Positions 32,973 to 44,357 of a stretch of DNA of 64,000 bases are shown one piece after another. Each line of letters starts with the position of its first letter. Within the stretch, counting starts at the first letter, position 1. Location of the stretch: the NCBI RefSeq assembly GCF_022605165.1, contig NC_063068.1, positions 4,588,001 through 4,652,000 on the forward strand. Direction: 5' to 3'. The DNA is from Purpureocillium takamizusanense (lineage: Eukaryota > Ascomycota > Sordariomycetes > Hypocreales > Ophiocordycipitaceae). A model generated the notes under the pieces. That model did not search any database. It was given only the letters and a program-made list of their open reading frames with translations, and had not been told where the DNA came from. A program made the translations under genes and the position numbers.

Positions 32973-35900
32973 TTACTCTCCTTGATCCGTGAATTTCTCC
33001 GAGAGGCCTTGATGCGAAAATCCAATGAGCATTACGCCTCCCCTCCGGCAGCCAATCATGATGTTAGACCCAGATACCGCAGAGGCGGAGGGCCGATATT
33101 CCTTAGGCAGCCAGAACAACTTCTTTCCAGCCCATGTGATCCAGGTCTGGTCTTCGCTGATCCCGAATAAGGAGTAAACAGCATCCGTTGCATTGGCGAC
33201 AGCGTCAGTCGGACAACCTTCTGATGTCTCCACTTGTGTGGCGATTGCACCACGGTCGGTCATCAACCTTGCCCTGCCGTAGCCGAAAGACAGGTGGAAC
33301 GAAGGAAACCCAGCATTAAGTGTCCGCACGCACTCGCCCGTGGCCACGCGCCAGAGCCGGATCGTCTTGTCGTAAGACCCCGACGCCACGAGCGTCGAAT
33401 CGGCCGAGAAGGCGACCGAGCTGACCCCGTCGTCATGGCCCTCGAGCGTCTGCACGCGCTCGCCCGTGGCCACGCGCCAGAGCCGGATCGTCTTGTCGTA
33501 AGACCCCGACGCCACGAGCGTCGAATCGGCCGAGAAGGCGACCGAGCTGACCCCGTCGTCATGGCCCTCGAGCGTCTGCACGCACTCGCCCGTGGCCACG
33601 CGCCAGAGCCGGATCGTCATGTCGTTAGAGCCCGATGCCACGATCGTCGAATCGGCAGAGAAGGCCACCGAGTTGATCAAGCTGTCATGGCCCTCGAGCG
33701 TTTGCACGCACTCGCCCGTGGCCACGCGCCAGAGCCGGATCGTGGTGTCGTCAGAGCCCGATGCCACGATCGTCGAATCGGCCGAGAAGGCCACCGAGCT
33801 GACCCAGCTGTCATGGCCCTCGAGCGTTTGCACGCACTCGCCCGTGGCCACGCGCCAGAGCCGGATCGTCTTGTCGTAAGACCCCGACGCCACGAGCGTC
33901 GAATCGGCCGAGAAGGCCACCGAGGTGACCCCGTCGTCATGGCCCTCGAGCGTCTGCACGCGCTCGCCCGTGGCCACGCGCCAGAGCCGAATTGTGTCGT
34001 CGTAAGAGCCTGACGCCACGATCGTCGAATCGACCGAGAAGGCCACCGAGGTGACCCCGCCGTCATGGCCCTCGAGCGTCTGCACGCACTCGCCCGTGGC
34101 CACGCGCCAGAGCCGGATCGTCATGTCGTTAGAGCCTGATGCCACGAGCGTCGAATCGGTCGAGAAGGTCACCGAGCGGACAAAGTCGTTATGGCCCTCG
34201 AGCGTCTGCACACTCTCGCCCGTGGCCACGCGCCAGAGCCGAATCGTCTTGTCGTAAGAGCCCGACGCCACGATCGTCGAATCGGCCGAGAAGGTCACCG
34301 AGCTGACGGAGTGGACATGGCCCTTGAGCGTTTGCACGCACTCGCCCGTGGCCACGCGCCAGAGCCGGATCGTCGTGTCGTCAGAGCCTGACGCCACGAG
34401 CGTCGGATCGGCTGAGAAGGCGACCGAGCTGACCCAGCCGTCATGGCCCTCGAGCGTTTGCACGCACTCGCCCGTGGCCACGCGCCAGAGCCGGATCGTC
34501 TTGTCGTAAGACCCCGACGCCACGAGCGTAGAATCGACGGAGAAGGTCACCGAGGTGACCCCGTCGTCATGGCCCTCAAGCGTCTGCACGCACTCGCCCG
34601 TGGCCACGCGCCAGAGCCGGATCGTCATGTCGTTAGAGCCAGATGCCACGAGCGTCGAATCGGTCGAGAAGGCGACCGAGCGGACAAAGTCGTTATGGCC
34701 CTCGAGCGTCTGCACACTCTCGCCCGTGGCCACGCGCCAGAGCCGAATCGTCTTGTCGTAAGAGCCCGACGCCACGATCGTCGAATCGGCCGAGAAGGTC
34801 ACCGAGCTGACGGAGTGGACATGGCCCTCGAGCGTCTGCATGCCCAGGCCCCAATTGTCATTGACCGTCGGCTGTAGAGATATCCATCGCGGGATCTGGC
34901 TTCCGAATGTAGCGCTAATTTTGCCCCTGCTGGGCGAAAAGACAAGGAGGGACGAATACACCTGAAGTGGCGTGTTCTCGATGGCGAAACTATATGCTTG
35001 GACGAAACGCATTGCATCGTCTAGGAATTCAGATAGTTCTTTGGGCCCGTTGTCCTGACTTGGTATTAGCTGAGTGCATCCGCTCATGACCTATGCCCAC
35101 CACGGACCTTGTAGAGTAGTTGCAATGCCCCAACAAGATGGACGCTCTCCCTGGATCTGCCTATGAGGCTTAATGATTCTATCCAATGGAGGAAATGGCG
35201 CTCCAAAAAGGACATGACCTGGTCGCAATGGCGAGCAGGCGCGCCTCCGTTCCGCAAGTGATAGACCCAGTACACAGAGGCATATTGAACAGCTGGCGGA
35301 ATAGAGGCCTCAATTCTATGTTGTTCGATAGCCGACCGAAACGTCCCAGGAGCTTTGATATCGCACATGTCTTGCTGCAGACATTCAAGCACACGCAGGC
35401 AGTGCGCCGCCATCACCTGGTGGGTCTCTTTCTCGTCTACCCAAAACGGATTCTCTGCTCGTTGACCTGGTTCCACTAGAAAGTCGCGAAAGGATAGATG
35501 AAGCAGCCGTACTGGTGCCTCCGCTGTCTCCGGGATACTGAGTACGGAGTGTAGCATGTCCAATTTGTCTTCAATGTCCTCTTTGGAGACACCGAGAATT
35601 TGGGCCAGTGCTGGTACCGATAGGGGGCTCGCAAGGACGACAATGCCACCGACAATAATTCGAAACGCTCGTACACTTTCCTCTCTTTGGTTTAAGGTCT
35701 TCCCATCGACCATGTTTTCCAAAACAGGTAGGTACGTTGCAGCTAGTTGTGAGCCTTCTACACTTGCTCGAAGGACCTTGGCAAGTTGTTTATCGGGCGA
35801 TCCAAGCCTCCGATCACCGATAAAACGGCACACGGTGGCAGCGAAAATGAATAGAGGGATTGCCATGTGAACAAGGGTTATCAATTGGGAGGCGCCTGGC

Positions 35901-37176
35901 CATCCACCCGATAGCTGTCGCTCCTCCCGGACCGTCGAATTGTACTCGCGTCGGATTCTCTGCAGCTCCTCATGGAAAAAGATGGTTATGTCATGCGTGA
36001 TCACATGTTGCGATATCTCATGAAGCCTCAAGTTTTGATACTCGCCTTCCATTTCTTTGAAACCGAGCCGTATTGGCAACTCTGGTCTGCTTGTTAGAAA
36101 CACCTTCAGTCGCGCCGACTGCCCCTTTGCGGCACGCGACAAGAGACGAAACATCAACTTGATGTCTTTTTCATCCTCACATTCATCCAGCGCGTCGAGG
36201 ACGACGATGGGTATTGGACTCGACGAACCAGAGGCAAGCATTGAAAGCGGCTGCCAGACGAGCTTGTCAAACTGCTCATGTGCCGACTTCCTCAAGATGC
36301 CGGGGCAAGTTTCAATGGCGTCCTTTAAATGCGGAGCAGTCGTCGGTATGTTGCTCGCCAAGTCCGCTGCAAGCGTAGGGAAAAGCTTCGACATGCCGGC
36401 TCGATCAGTCTCGCCTCTCTTGAAGAAGAAACTAGCGCCAAGACGATGATTGTGGGCTAGATCACGGGCGACTGTCCGAGCTATGGTCGACTTTCCAGTT
36501 CCCGCCATGCCGTTGAGCCAAAAAACATCCTCGGCACTAGGATCGTGAGCCCACTCTGATACTTGTTGCAGGAGGTCGACACGGGTTTTTCGCAGGCATG
36601 TCGGATGATGCTCCTCATCGCGAGAGTCGAACGAAGCACCCTTGGCAATTTCAGACTCGAGTCGATCGAGCACAGCCCTCCGGTCGAGATCGATAAGAAT
36701 GTTCCTAGCCATAGCTATGTCAGCTCCACCGTCGTGGCTTTGGCCAGATCTTCGTACGTCTGATCGACTTGCAGGGCAAGATTGATCGCCTGCGTGCATC
36801 GCGCAATGTTTTGCATAATCTTTTCGACTTCTCTGCCCTGGAACGGCCATCTAAGAGTGCGGAGCCCAAGCCGTGTCAATGCCTCGCGTGCCGACGTTGG
36901 GCGAAGCCGCTCGTACACCGCTTGCAGTTCGGACTCGGAGTGCCGGACAGAGTTGCATAGCTGCTGCGATGCTTTGAGTCTCTCCCTACTTGGCCCAGCG
37001 AGTAGCTCCTTGACGCCATTCGCAGCACTCTGCAGCCCGATCACTTCCAGGCGGAATCGGACAATGTCATTCTTGGCATTCTTGACGGACTTGCAGTACT
37101 CGACACACCAGTCAGCGACTTTCGCGGACAGGTCTACGACCGCGATGACATTCGCCGCAATGCCGAGCCCTTCCAT
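32973..37176 (-). CDS. NACHT-WD40 STAND protein (fungal NLR, HET-E/HNWD-like), three exons
   Basis: Exons are 37176-36758, 36704-35108 and 35054-32973. Both introns are 53 nt (GTACGA..GGCTAG; GTCCGT..AGTCAG) and phases agree; the product is 1365 aa. Residues 1-~135 are a helical fungal STAND N-terminal domain (MEGLGIAANVIAVVDLSAKV...). The NACHT NTPase has Walker A GMAGTGKST (205-213) and Walker B VVLDALDEC (307-315), preceded by the ASFDSRDEEHHPTCLRKTRV linker typical of HET-E relatives. Residues ~745-1248 are 12 WD40 repeats of exactly 42 aa, then a degenerate C-terminal WD part. Known HET-D/HET-E proteins sense non-self effectors through such repeats and trigger incompatibility cell death. 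The gene looks intact. Without splicing it would look like three frames broken at residue ~140 and ~672, so it is easily mis-annotated as a pseudogene. Confidence 0.9.
33327..34838 (-). repeat. Twelve tandem 126-bp WD40-encoding repeats
   Basis: Each unit encodes the pattern QTLEGH-xxxxxS-VAFSADSTLVASGS-xDx-TIRLWRVATGE. Units are near-identical except at a few positions: the residues after GH (VHSVSS, NDFVRS, DDGVTS, DGWVSS, DSLINS), the triplet after ASGS (YDK, NDM, DDT, YDD) and the residue after ATGE (S, C or R). Units 1-2 and units 5-6 carry the same variants, which suggests block duplication. This is the concerted-evolution signature described for HET-D/E repeats. Confidence 0.95.
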
Positions 37177-37749
37177 GTTGGTCCGCAGTCGCCGAGCGCA
37201 TGGCGAGTGTCGTGAGTTCGCTGGATGGAGAGAACACAATCAACGGGTCATCTTGCGGTGAATAGGAGGTTGAGCTACCCAGGCATCGCTCGTAATCGGA
37301 GGGCGGACAGCACAGCCGCCAGCGGGGAAGACGGCAGCCTCACAACGGACACATGGTTGGACGCGACTGGAGGCTCTGACGCCTTGTGTTGGCACAACGG
37401 CGCCCAGGGGAGCCCGTTGATTGGGTAGCGGAGTGGGAGGCAGCCAGAGGGCCCGCGCCCAGGCACCAATCGTTCCTCCCCCAAGCGATGCCGCCAGCAA
37501 GCGAGCACGGATCCTACTGGGACTGCGACAACTGCTAACAGAAGAGCATGCTCTCGTCATACCCAGCATCGACTTACTGTGCGATCAAGGCCATCACATG
37601 TTACCCTCGACTTGCAACGCATCCGAGTATGTTTGTCGGCGTCGCCTGCGGCGACACGACGTGGTGGATCGCTGGCCGGCACGGGCCCTTGTCACGAAGG
37701 ACATGGAGTCGAAATCGCTCTCGGATTTCCCTCTCCCATCAACAGCGAC
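37177..37749. promoter_or_regulatory. Divergent intergenic region between the NLR and family X gene
   Basis: The gap lies between the NLR start (minus) and the first ATG of the family X pseudogene (plus). The X frame stays open upstream to 37579, but with no ATG and shadow-like composition. No clear core promoter element is seen. Confidence 0.4.
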
Positions 37750-38942
37750 ATGAACGCAGTGAATGAGACTTTCAGTGTCACAGAGACCGCCAGCCAATCC
37801 TCTAATGCTTCCAGTATCCATCCGTCCCCTGACAATGCACATCCCTTTCCAAGAAGCCAGCTCCGGCCCCAGCGTCCGACTTTGCCCTTCGTGCCGTATG
37901 CCGACTGGGTCGCGACTCAGTCGTACGATTACAACCCGCCGGTCTGCATCAAGTATGTCATGGAATGGAAGGTGGCCTTCAATAACAGGAAGATCCGCAT
38001 GCATACAGAAGACAATCTCGTGGCGGCGCCGAGCGAGTTCTGGAGTGAGGAATTGTGCGCAAAGATCCGCGACATCGCGAAGACGACGTCGAAGCCCAGC
38101 AGACCCGATTCATCAACCATCGTCGTATCCGTGAACGAGAAATCCGAGCCTGCCATAACAAAGAGCTTTGCGGAGCTTGAGATCGATTGGTCCTCTGTGG
38201 AACGGCAGCTGCAAGCTTGGAGCCATCTTCTCCGCATCGGGAAGAAGCTAAAGGTTGACGCCTCGTTCAAGTTCGCCGAGAGTGGTAAGGCGGCCCGTAC
38301 CGCGGGGCGTGGTGCCACTGCTACGCAGCTTCCGGAGTCTGACGTGAGAATCGATGCGGAGCAAGCATCGCTCGGTGTCCATCGCCGTACAGGCACGTGT
38401 ACCAAGTGTTCCGTTGCCCAGGATCGCCATGTGACCGTGGGCCGTACTGCTGGTTGGACCCCAATGGCCACAAATACTACAAAGTCATGACGCATCAGCT
38501 CAAGAGCCTTGTCAAGTTTGTGCGGGAAGGCAACACATTGCAGGGGCCTGGCGACGTCCCGGACTATATTCGCGAGCAACTATATGCCGAAGAGCAGCAG
38601 CTCACCGATCGTAGGAAGAAAAGGAAAGTCTCCCCGTCGCTTGCAGAAGGCGTGCAACCCATGATCATCAACAACTATATCCCATCGCAGCAAGATGCCA
38701 AGCAATATCCGGAGCCATCTACCACTGGTGCGCGGGATACCTCTGTTCCGCGTTCGCTGCCGCTTAGCATTCCCGGCCTACGAAATGAAGCCGTCAAGGA
38801 ATACTGTAGATGGCATTGCTCCCAACTGGGAAGCATGGACCAGAAGAGGGCATACGAGCTGGCCCGTGATCTGACCTTGGCGAGGAGCCTTGATCTGGAG
38901 CTTGTGGACGAGGACGACGCGCAGTTTTACATCGACAAAGGT
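37750..38942 (+). pseudogene. Unknown fungal family X, frameshifted and truncated
   Basis: I recognise this as a conserved but unnamed Sordariomycete protein type. The first part is CIKYVMEWKVAFNNRKIRMH, SSTIVVSVNEKSEPAITKSF and FAELEIDWSSVERQLQAWSH. A second conserved part, VYQVFRCPGSPCDRGPYCW, LKSLVKFVREGNTLQGPGDV then IREQLYAEEQQ, lies in another frame. The switch occurs between ~38365 and ~38390: the first frame is right up to RIDAEQASLG and the second is right from SPYRHVYQVF. A one-base indel explains this; there is no room for an intron. The 3' end is cut at IDKG (~38942), where WD40 sequence begins directly. Function unknown. Confidence 0.75.
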
Positions 38943-39669
38943 GTGTCGGCTCGAGGGCCATGACAGCTGGGTCACGTCGGTGGCCTTCTCGCACGACTCT
39001 ACGCTCGTGGCATCGGGCTCTAATGACAAAACAATTCGGGCGTGGCGTACGGCTACTGGCGAGTACATCTAGACGCTTGAGGGCCATGACGGTAGCGTCA
39101 CGTCGGTGGCCTTCTCGCATAACTCTGCACTCATGGCATCGGGCTGCAATGACAAGACAATTCGGATCTGGCTCACGGACACGGGCGAGTGCATCCAGAC
39201 GCTCGAGGGCCATGATAAGTTGGTTACGTCGGTGGCCTTCTCGCACGACTCTGCGCTCGTGGCATCCGGCTCCCGGGACGAGACAATTCGGGTGTGGCGC
39301 ACGGGCACGGGCGAGTGTATCCTGAACTCGCACGTCGGCTACTCATCGTACCGTTTATCGTTTCGGGCGGACGATTTGTATCTGTTGACCGATCGTGGTT
39401 CTGTCACCATAGGGCGGGTTTCAGATGGGTCTTCTGGTGAGCCTTCGGTCGGCGGTGTACCCGCGGGCGACTCCTTTCTAGGCACCAGCACGGATGGTTG
39501 CTGGATTGAATGGAATGGAACTCCCCTCCTTTGGCTACCAAATGACTATCGACCTTCCGCTTCTACGGTGACCGGATCGTTCACCGCGCTAGGCTGCGCA
39601 TCTGGTAGCGTCATTGTTATTGGAATTTCTCACGACGTCCTTCCAGAGTGTGTTTTGATCGGCCGATAG
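38943..39669 (+). pseudogene. WD40 C-terminal fragment of a second NLR, fused to family X
   Basis: Three WD40 repeats (CRLEGHDSWVTSVAFSHDST..., SLEGH-type units ending TATGEYI, TDTGECI, GTGECI) are followed by an NLR-like C-terminal tail (YLLTDRGSVTIGRV, LLWLPNDYRPSASTVTGS). The same tail occurs in the intact NLR as LMTDRGAIATQVE and LFWLPKEYRPSASAVSGS. A TAG at 39070-39072 interrupts the frame where neighbouring repeats have CAG (Gln before TLEGHD), a single C-to-T change. NACHT and N-terminal domains are absent. It lies on the strand opposite to the intact NLR. Confidence 0.85.
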
Positions 39670-39872
39670 GACTCGGCGGTGCCTTAGTCGGCAGGAAGTG
39701 GAGTCAACAGTGGACAGCCTGGTGGGAGAAGTTGCCCTCAAGACAATCTCCTAGTCCATGGGGCACTTGTCACGTTCTGAATTGATGAGAGCCACGCCAC
39801 AAACAAGGGGAGGCTGGGACATGGCATAATTTGGCGCCATCAGGGCGGCGGGCAAAACCCACGGCAAGGTTG

Positions 39873-39886
39873 ACAAGGTCAGGAGA
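39873..39886. repeat. Target-site duplication, left copy (14 bp) of the short retroelement
   Basis: ACAAGGTCAGGAGA is repeated exactly at 40997-41010, directly outside the ends of the 1.1-kb element. Confidence 0.88.
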
Positions 39887-40996
39887 ACTGAACTGAACTG
39901 AATTCCTACTCGGTTGTAGCCGCTTTTTTATCACGCAACCATGCCCGGTAAAGCGGGGTCTGCAGACAGCCGACGCGCCGCGGTTGGACGCGACGCCCCA
40001 CTTCGCCCTGCTCTGCAGCAAGGCCAGCTGTCCCAGACGTCCCGCCGTTGTATCTGTTCTATGAAGTGCCTTCTGTTGAAGAAGAGAAATCTATCTCCTA
40101 CCCTCCTGTAACGAAATGTATACTGTGAATTGTCCGCTTGCAACCCAAATGTTCGGCTCCGTCTGTGCAAATGCGATCTTGCACCATATGTGTGGTCTGC
40201 GGTACCTACAGTCTCCCCCCAGCCATTGGCTTCGTCTGTTCTGTTTCTCATCCTGTCCCCGGGACTTGCGTATGTTCGTGTAAATTTGATATCAATATGA
40301 TCTTGTTGCCTCCTGCTGGGTTCCTATGTGGCTGTGTATTTGCGTCTGCTCGACCAGTAACCTATCCTCAGTATGGACCCAACCTCCGCTCCTTGAAGTG
40401 CAATGCTCCGCTCGGTTCAAGTGGTTGAATTACTAGGCCTGAGAGCCCCAACGTAGCGCGTTCGCAGACAGTGTCGCGTGTTGGAGGGTCACCACTCCTC
40501 CTTCACGATGTGGGCGACAGGGGACGAATCTGTCTGAATCTGTAGTATTTGGTAGCACCGGTCGTAGCGTGCTGGGCGTCTGGGGCGCTGCGCTCGTAGG
40601 AGATGAGGTCGTTCTGTCCGGCGACTTGTCGTTGTGGGGTGTTGCAAACTTTGTCGTGATGATGGGCGACCAGGAAACCCATCCGTAGCTGCTGTGTTGA
40701 AGTGGGAAATCGTGTTTGGGCTTCACCGTTACACGTCACGGAGTCGAGATGGGGATCGCATACTGCGATTTGGTTGTTGTGCGCGTCGGCGTTTGTCGTG
40801 TGTGTGGCGTGCTCTCAATGTTGTGTGGTCTTGTCCCGCATCCTGCTGAGAGCACCTGGGCCTCCACGAGCTGCATCACGTCGGGGGACGCATGATGGCT
40901 CGTGGAGGCCGTTGCTATCAGAAGCGGGAGTGTTTCGCTCTGTTTGACGCTGTTGTTTCAAAAAATTTCGTACTCGCTGGTGATGATGTTTTTTAC
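39887..40996 (-). mobile_element. 1.1-kb non-autonomous relative of the LINE
   Basis: The left end repeats the LINE 3' end: pentanucleotide ACTGAACTGA run, then ATTCCTACTCGGTTGTAGCC and a diverged 3' UTR including CCTACAGTCTCCCCCCA. The right end repeats the LINE 5' terminus (TTTCGTACTCGCTGGTGATG then T-rich). The middle (~40250-40940) lacks both LINE ORFs and has no long ORF of its own. With perfect 14-bp TSDs this is a complete insertion, presumably mobilised in trans by LINE-encoded enzymes. It is an internally deleted or SINE-like derivative of a related LINE subfamily, since its 3' UTR differs clearly from that of the full-length copy. Confidence 0.88.
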
Positions 40997-41010
40997 ACAA
41001 GGTCAGGAGA
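40997..41010. repeat. Target-site duplication, right copy (14 bp) of the short retroelement
   Basis: This is the exact partner of 39873-39886. Confidence 0.88.
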
Positions 41011-41636
41011 GTGACACACGACGGCGGCAAGCAAGGTCTGACATGGCTGACAGCCGGCTAAGCTGCGGCTAATACCGACCATGTCCACCGTCTTGCGCCC
41101 TCAAGGTCGACCCACGTTTCTTTCGTCGTCGGAGGTGGTCAATGCTCCACAGAGATCATTAAAGCGTGTGTGCGGGAGGACGGCAGTTTCGCTCATAGGT
41201 GTATCTTGATGTGGAAAGTCTCCACGTGGGGCACCCGCGTCGGCAGGTCCGCCGGGCTGCATGCAGGCCATCGCTCGCGCTCCCTGCCCCTCCAACGGGC
41301 CCGAGTTGTGGTCAACTTGTATCCCCGCGACCATTCCTGCAGCGCCATAGACGAGTCGCCTGTGTTGCGTGGGCAATGTGCAGCCCGCCGTTGCCCAAGG
41401 CAGCCCCTAAGCTACACTGCATAGTAGACACACTGGCCAGCTGCACAGTCGCCGGGGGTTCCCGTCCGAACCTCGAAGCCAAAGGTATGCCAACCCACCC
41501 GCCGCGTACTGCCGTAACTGTGACTCATGCCTCAGCCCCTGCGACTCCGAGCCCCCTCCTCAGGGTTCGAGGGTGTCGGTGCGTTCGGTGCGCATCGCGA
41601 TGCCCATATGCTCGCCTGTTCGGCATGTCTGGCGGG
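41011..41636. other. Intergenic, no gene seen
   Basis: It lies between the short retroelement and the 3' end of the recombinase gene. No motif or long protein-like frame is visible. Confidence 0.45.
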
Positions 41637-44357
41637 TCACTTCCGAAGCTTCACCCCATGCACCCTCTGCACGTGGTTTTTGAAGTGGTCCAAACTGGTC
41701 AGGAAGTCACCCAAATGCTTGCACTGCGGATGGCGACATACAAATCGCGTGAGGGACGGCTCATGCCGCAGATGGACCTTCTCGACATGATCCATCATGT
41801 GTGACACCCGGGTGAAAGCCCGCATGCGGGTAATGTATGGCAGTTGCTCGTCTCCAACGCAGTAGATGCACTGTGTCCTCCCTAAAACTAAGGGGATCTC
41901 CTCCAATTTGGGCAATGGCTCTGGATCTGGAGAGCTCGCGTAACTGTCACGAGCCTCATGGGGCGGCGGTGAAGGACGGGGCTTGCGCACCTCGCGGCGC
42001 GAAGCAAGACGGACCATGAGATCGATGGCCTGGACTTTCCGATCTGTAATATCTTTGAGACTCATATTTGTGTCGAAGTCACACAGGAGAGCTTGAAGTT
42101 GAGTCCGCTCCTCGAGGGCATGTTGGATAGATGGCTCGGCATGATCCTCAATTGCCATGCCGCTCAACTGCCGCTCTAGTTCAGCGTTATGCATACGACG
42201 ACGATGCTCGTTCTGGAAAACTTTGGTCATGTCATCCCGGAAAGCCTTTTCGGCACTTTTGAGGTCTCGACGCAGTTGTTCGTACTCCTGCTTGACCTCC
42301 TTTGGTGCATTTTTGATGAAGCCGTACTCCTGTCGAATCTGGATGGCCTTGCGTTTGGCCTGGTTCGTGAGTTCAACGACATCTGGATCAGGTTCAAGTT
42401 TCTCCAGCTCGGATTTGGGAATTTCCTTGGGGACTTCCGGGTTGCATCGGATACTCATGTGGGTGAAGGCTCGCGTCAATCCGTCGGCCGAGGGGTCCCT
42501 CTCGAGGAATGCATCTTGCGTGTTGAAACCAACACGGTGATTTAAATACGCATTCGCCAAACAGCCAGTCATGGGGTCGTGTCGCATGACTTGGTCTACA
42601 ACAGGATTGGGTGCGACTGTGAGCAGGGCGTTCGCATTACCACGCCGCAGGCAGTATGACGTCCATTTTTCTTCCGACCCCAAATCTGATCCGATCCTGT
42701 CGAGATAAAAGGCGTACGCGGAATACTTCATTGGCTCCGTGGCAGACTTAATCCACCCTCCAGAAGTCCGCACAGATCGGCGGAAGACTGGGGTCTTAAG
42801 TTTCGACGGCTTCCAGTTCACCTTCGCTGCCTGCTTGCGTATGTTTGAAGCGAAGAACGGCGAGGCGTGCCGATAGCCATCTACTTGAACCGCATCATCC
42901 CGAATGGCTCGGGCCAGGATATGAGCTATCGGACACAAAATGGGAAGCGGGTTCTCGCGAAACAAGAAGACAGTGCTTTCGGCTTGTCAGCAGATATTCC
43001 CAGAAAGTTCAGTGCTTGGTTGATGGGAGGGGGTGGAGGTGGGGGACGTACGGTTTGGGTTTCTTGTCTGCTCCTTTGTGGTGTCGGAAGAGCACCTCCA
43101 TCGCCAGGACATCTCTTCCCGCCTTGTTCGGATCCTGCACGATCCAGAGAACGATGTCCTCATAGCACAAAGCCTTGTGCATGCGAACGGGCTCCTCATC
43201 TTCGTTGGGCTCAGATAGGGGAGGAGTGGGCTCTGGCGTTCTGTGCTCGTGTGGCACAGCATCCACTGGATCATTGTTGCGATATTCGGTATCGCTCGTA
43301 TCATCATCGGTATAGTCAGTATCGCCCGTATGATCGTCGCTGGTATCAATCGAGTCAGAATCATACGCCGATTCGGCTCCTGGATCTGAATCAGAGTCGT
43401 CTTCTTCCCATTGTCGTCCAGGGGGCCCGGTTGGCGCCAGGCTCGGACGAGTGGTTTTTGTGTTGGCGTCACCCTTGCCCTCCTCGGTAGGGTGGAGCTC
43501 ATGGGTGCTATCAGACTTGACGGGGACAACGTCTTCCACTTCAGGGTCGTCAATCATGGGGTCCCTGCCTGCCCTGCATTTTGTCCCGTCAACGAGTTCT
43601 GCCGGCCTGCAAGCTGTGTACGCCTGAAACAGCATAATGGCAGAGAGGTCAAGGCGGTCATCCTCCGTGGGGAAGACGCTCCTGTCGCGAGACCAGTGAT
43701 GCGTCAAGCCCAGCAAGAGATCATCAACACCCATGACTGGCTTGTTCTTCGGCTGATCGTCTAAGTGAAACTCCTCCTTCAACGTACCGTCGATGTACTA
43801 GAAAAGAGTTAACCCAGTGATGGGAACGTACGATTCACAGACTCGAACCTTCCTAATCTCCTGGCAGTCGTTGGCATTCACAACGCGACCTTCGTTGCGC
43901 CGGCGGTAAAGCATCTTGAAGTCTCGCCAATATTGGTTGACAGTCTTCTTCTTTGCGGGCCGGCGCCTTGGCAGGAAGTATGTTTCGCAAATCCATCGCA
44001 GAAACGTCATGATCAGTCCCTTGTCGCAATAGCGGCGCCTGATTGCTCTCCTCCAGCAGGCATGCTTTTTAGCATGGCAAAACCTGGACAATGCCATCAT
44101 CAGCGCACGTACGATTTGCTGTCAGGACGAGCACGAACTTACCTCTCGAACCGTTTCCTAATGTAGTAAATGTTGGCATTCGTTGTATCGGCGTCTATCG
44201 GCGGTAGAAAATCCGTCTTGTTCAATTCTTTGCGTAGGTCGTGGTACCCTTGGGCGCCTAGGTGTCCGCTCTGTGCTTCCTTTCGAGCCAAGGTTTGTCT
44301 GTGTCGCCTCCTTGCAGCGGTTTGTAACGCCGCCGTGATATCTTTATGGATAGCCAT
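41637..44357 (-). CDS. DUF3435/FluG-type tyrosine recombinase with C2H2 end, four exons (Starship captain-like)
   Basis: Exons are 44357-44143, 44083-43849, 43797-43052 and 42975-41637. Introns of 59, 51 and 76 nt have GTAAGT, GTTCGA and GTACGT donors; the product is 844 aa with no disruption. Residues ~75-150 are a basic N-terminal DNA-binding-like region (FLRWICETYFLPRRRPAKKK). The catalytic core follows: first Arg in YTACRPAELV (R214), then after an acidic insert (~255-345) SYCLRRGNANALL (R509/R510), VVDQVMRHDP (H531) and ANAYLNHRV (Y542, candidate nucleophile). The C-terminus has Cys/His finger motifs (CIYC...H..H; CRHPQC...HFKNHVQRVH). Proteins of this family (crypton/Starship YRs) mobilise giant fungal transposons. 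It lies next to conserved genes and reads into the accessory block, as captains do. Catalytic residue assignments are mine by eye. Confidence 0.88.

Noticed and set aside
33234..34877. Long plus-strand ORFs opposite the WD40 repeats (Arg/His-rich, periodic)
   Set aside because: They are antisense shadows of the 126-bp repeat; composition is biased and the minus strand encodes clear WD40 units.
35055..35107. ATGA overlap suggesting two separate NACHT and WD40 genes
   Set aside because: A 53-nt intron (GTCCGT..GTCAG) gives a continuous protein matching the HET-E-type linker between NACHT and WD40.
36690..36760. Frameshift between the NLR N-terminal domain and NACHT
   Set aside because: A 53-nt intron with GTACGA donor, CTGAC branch and CTAG acceptor restores the frame exactly, so no frameshift is needed.
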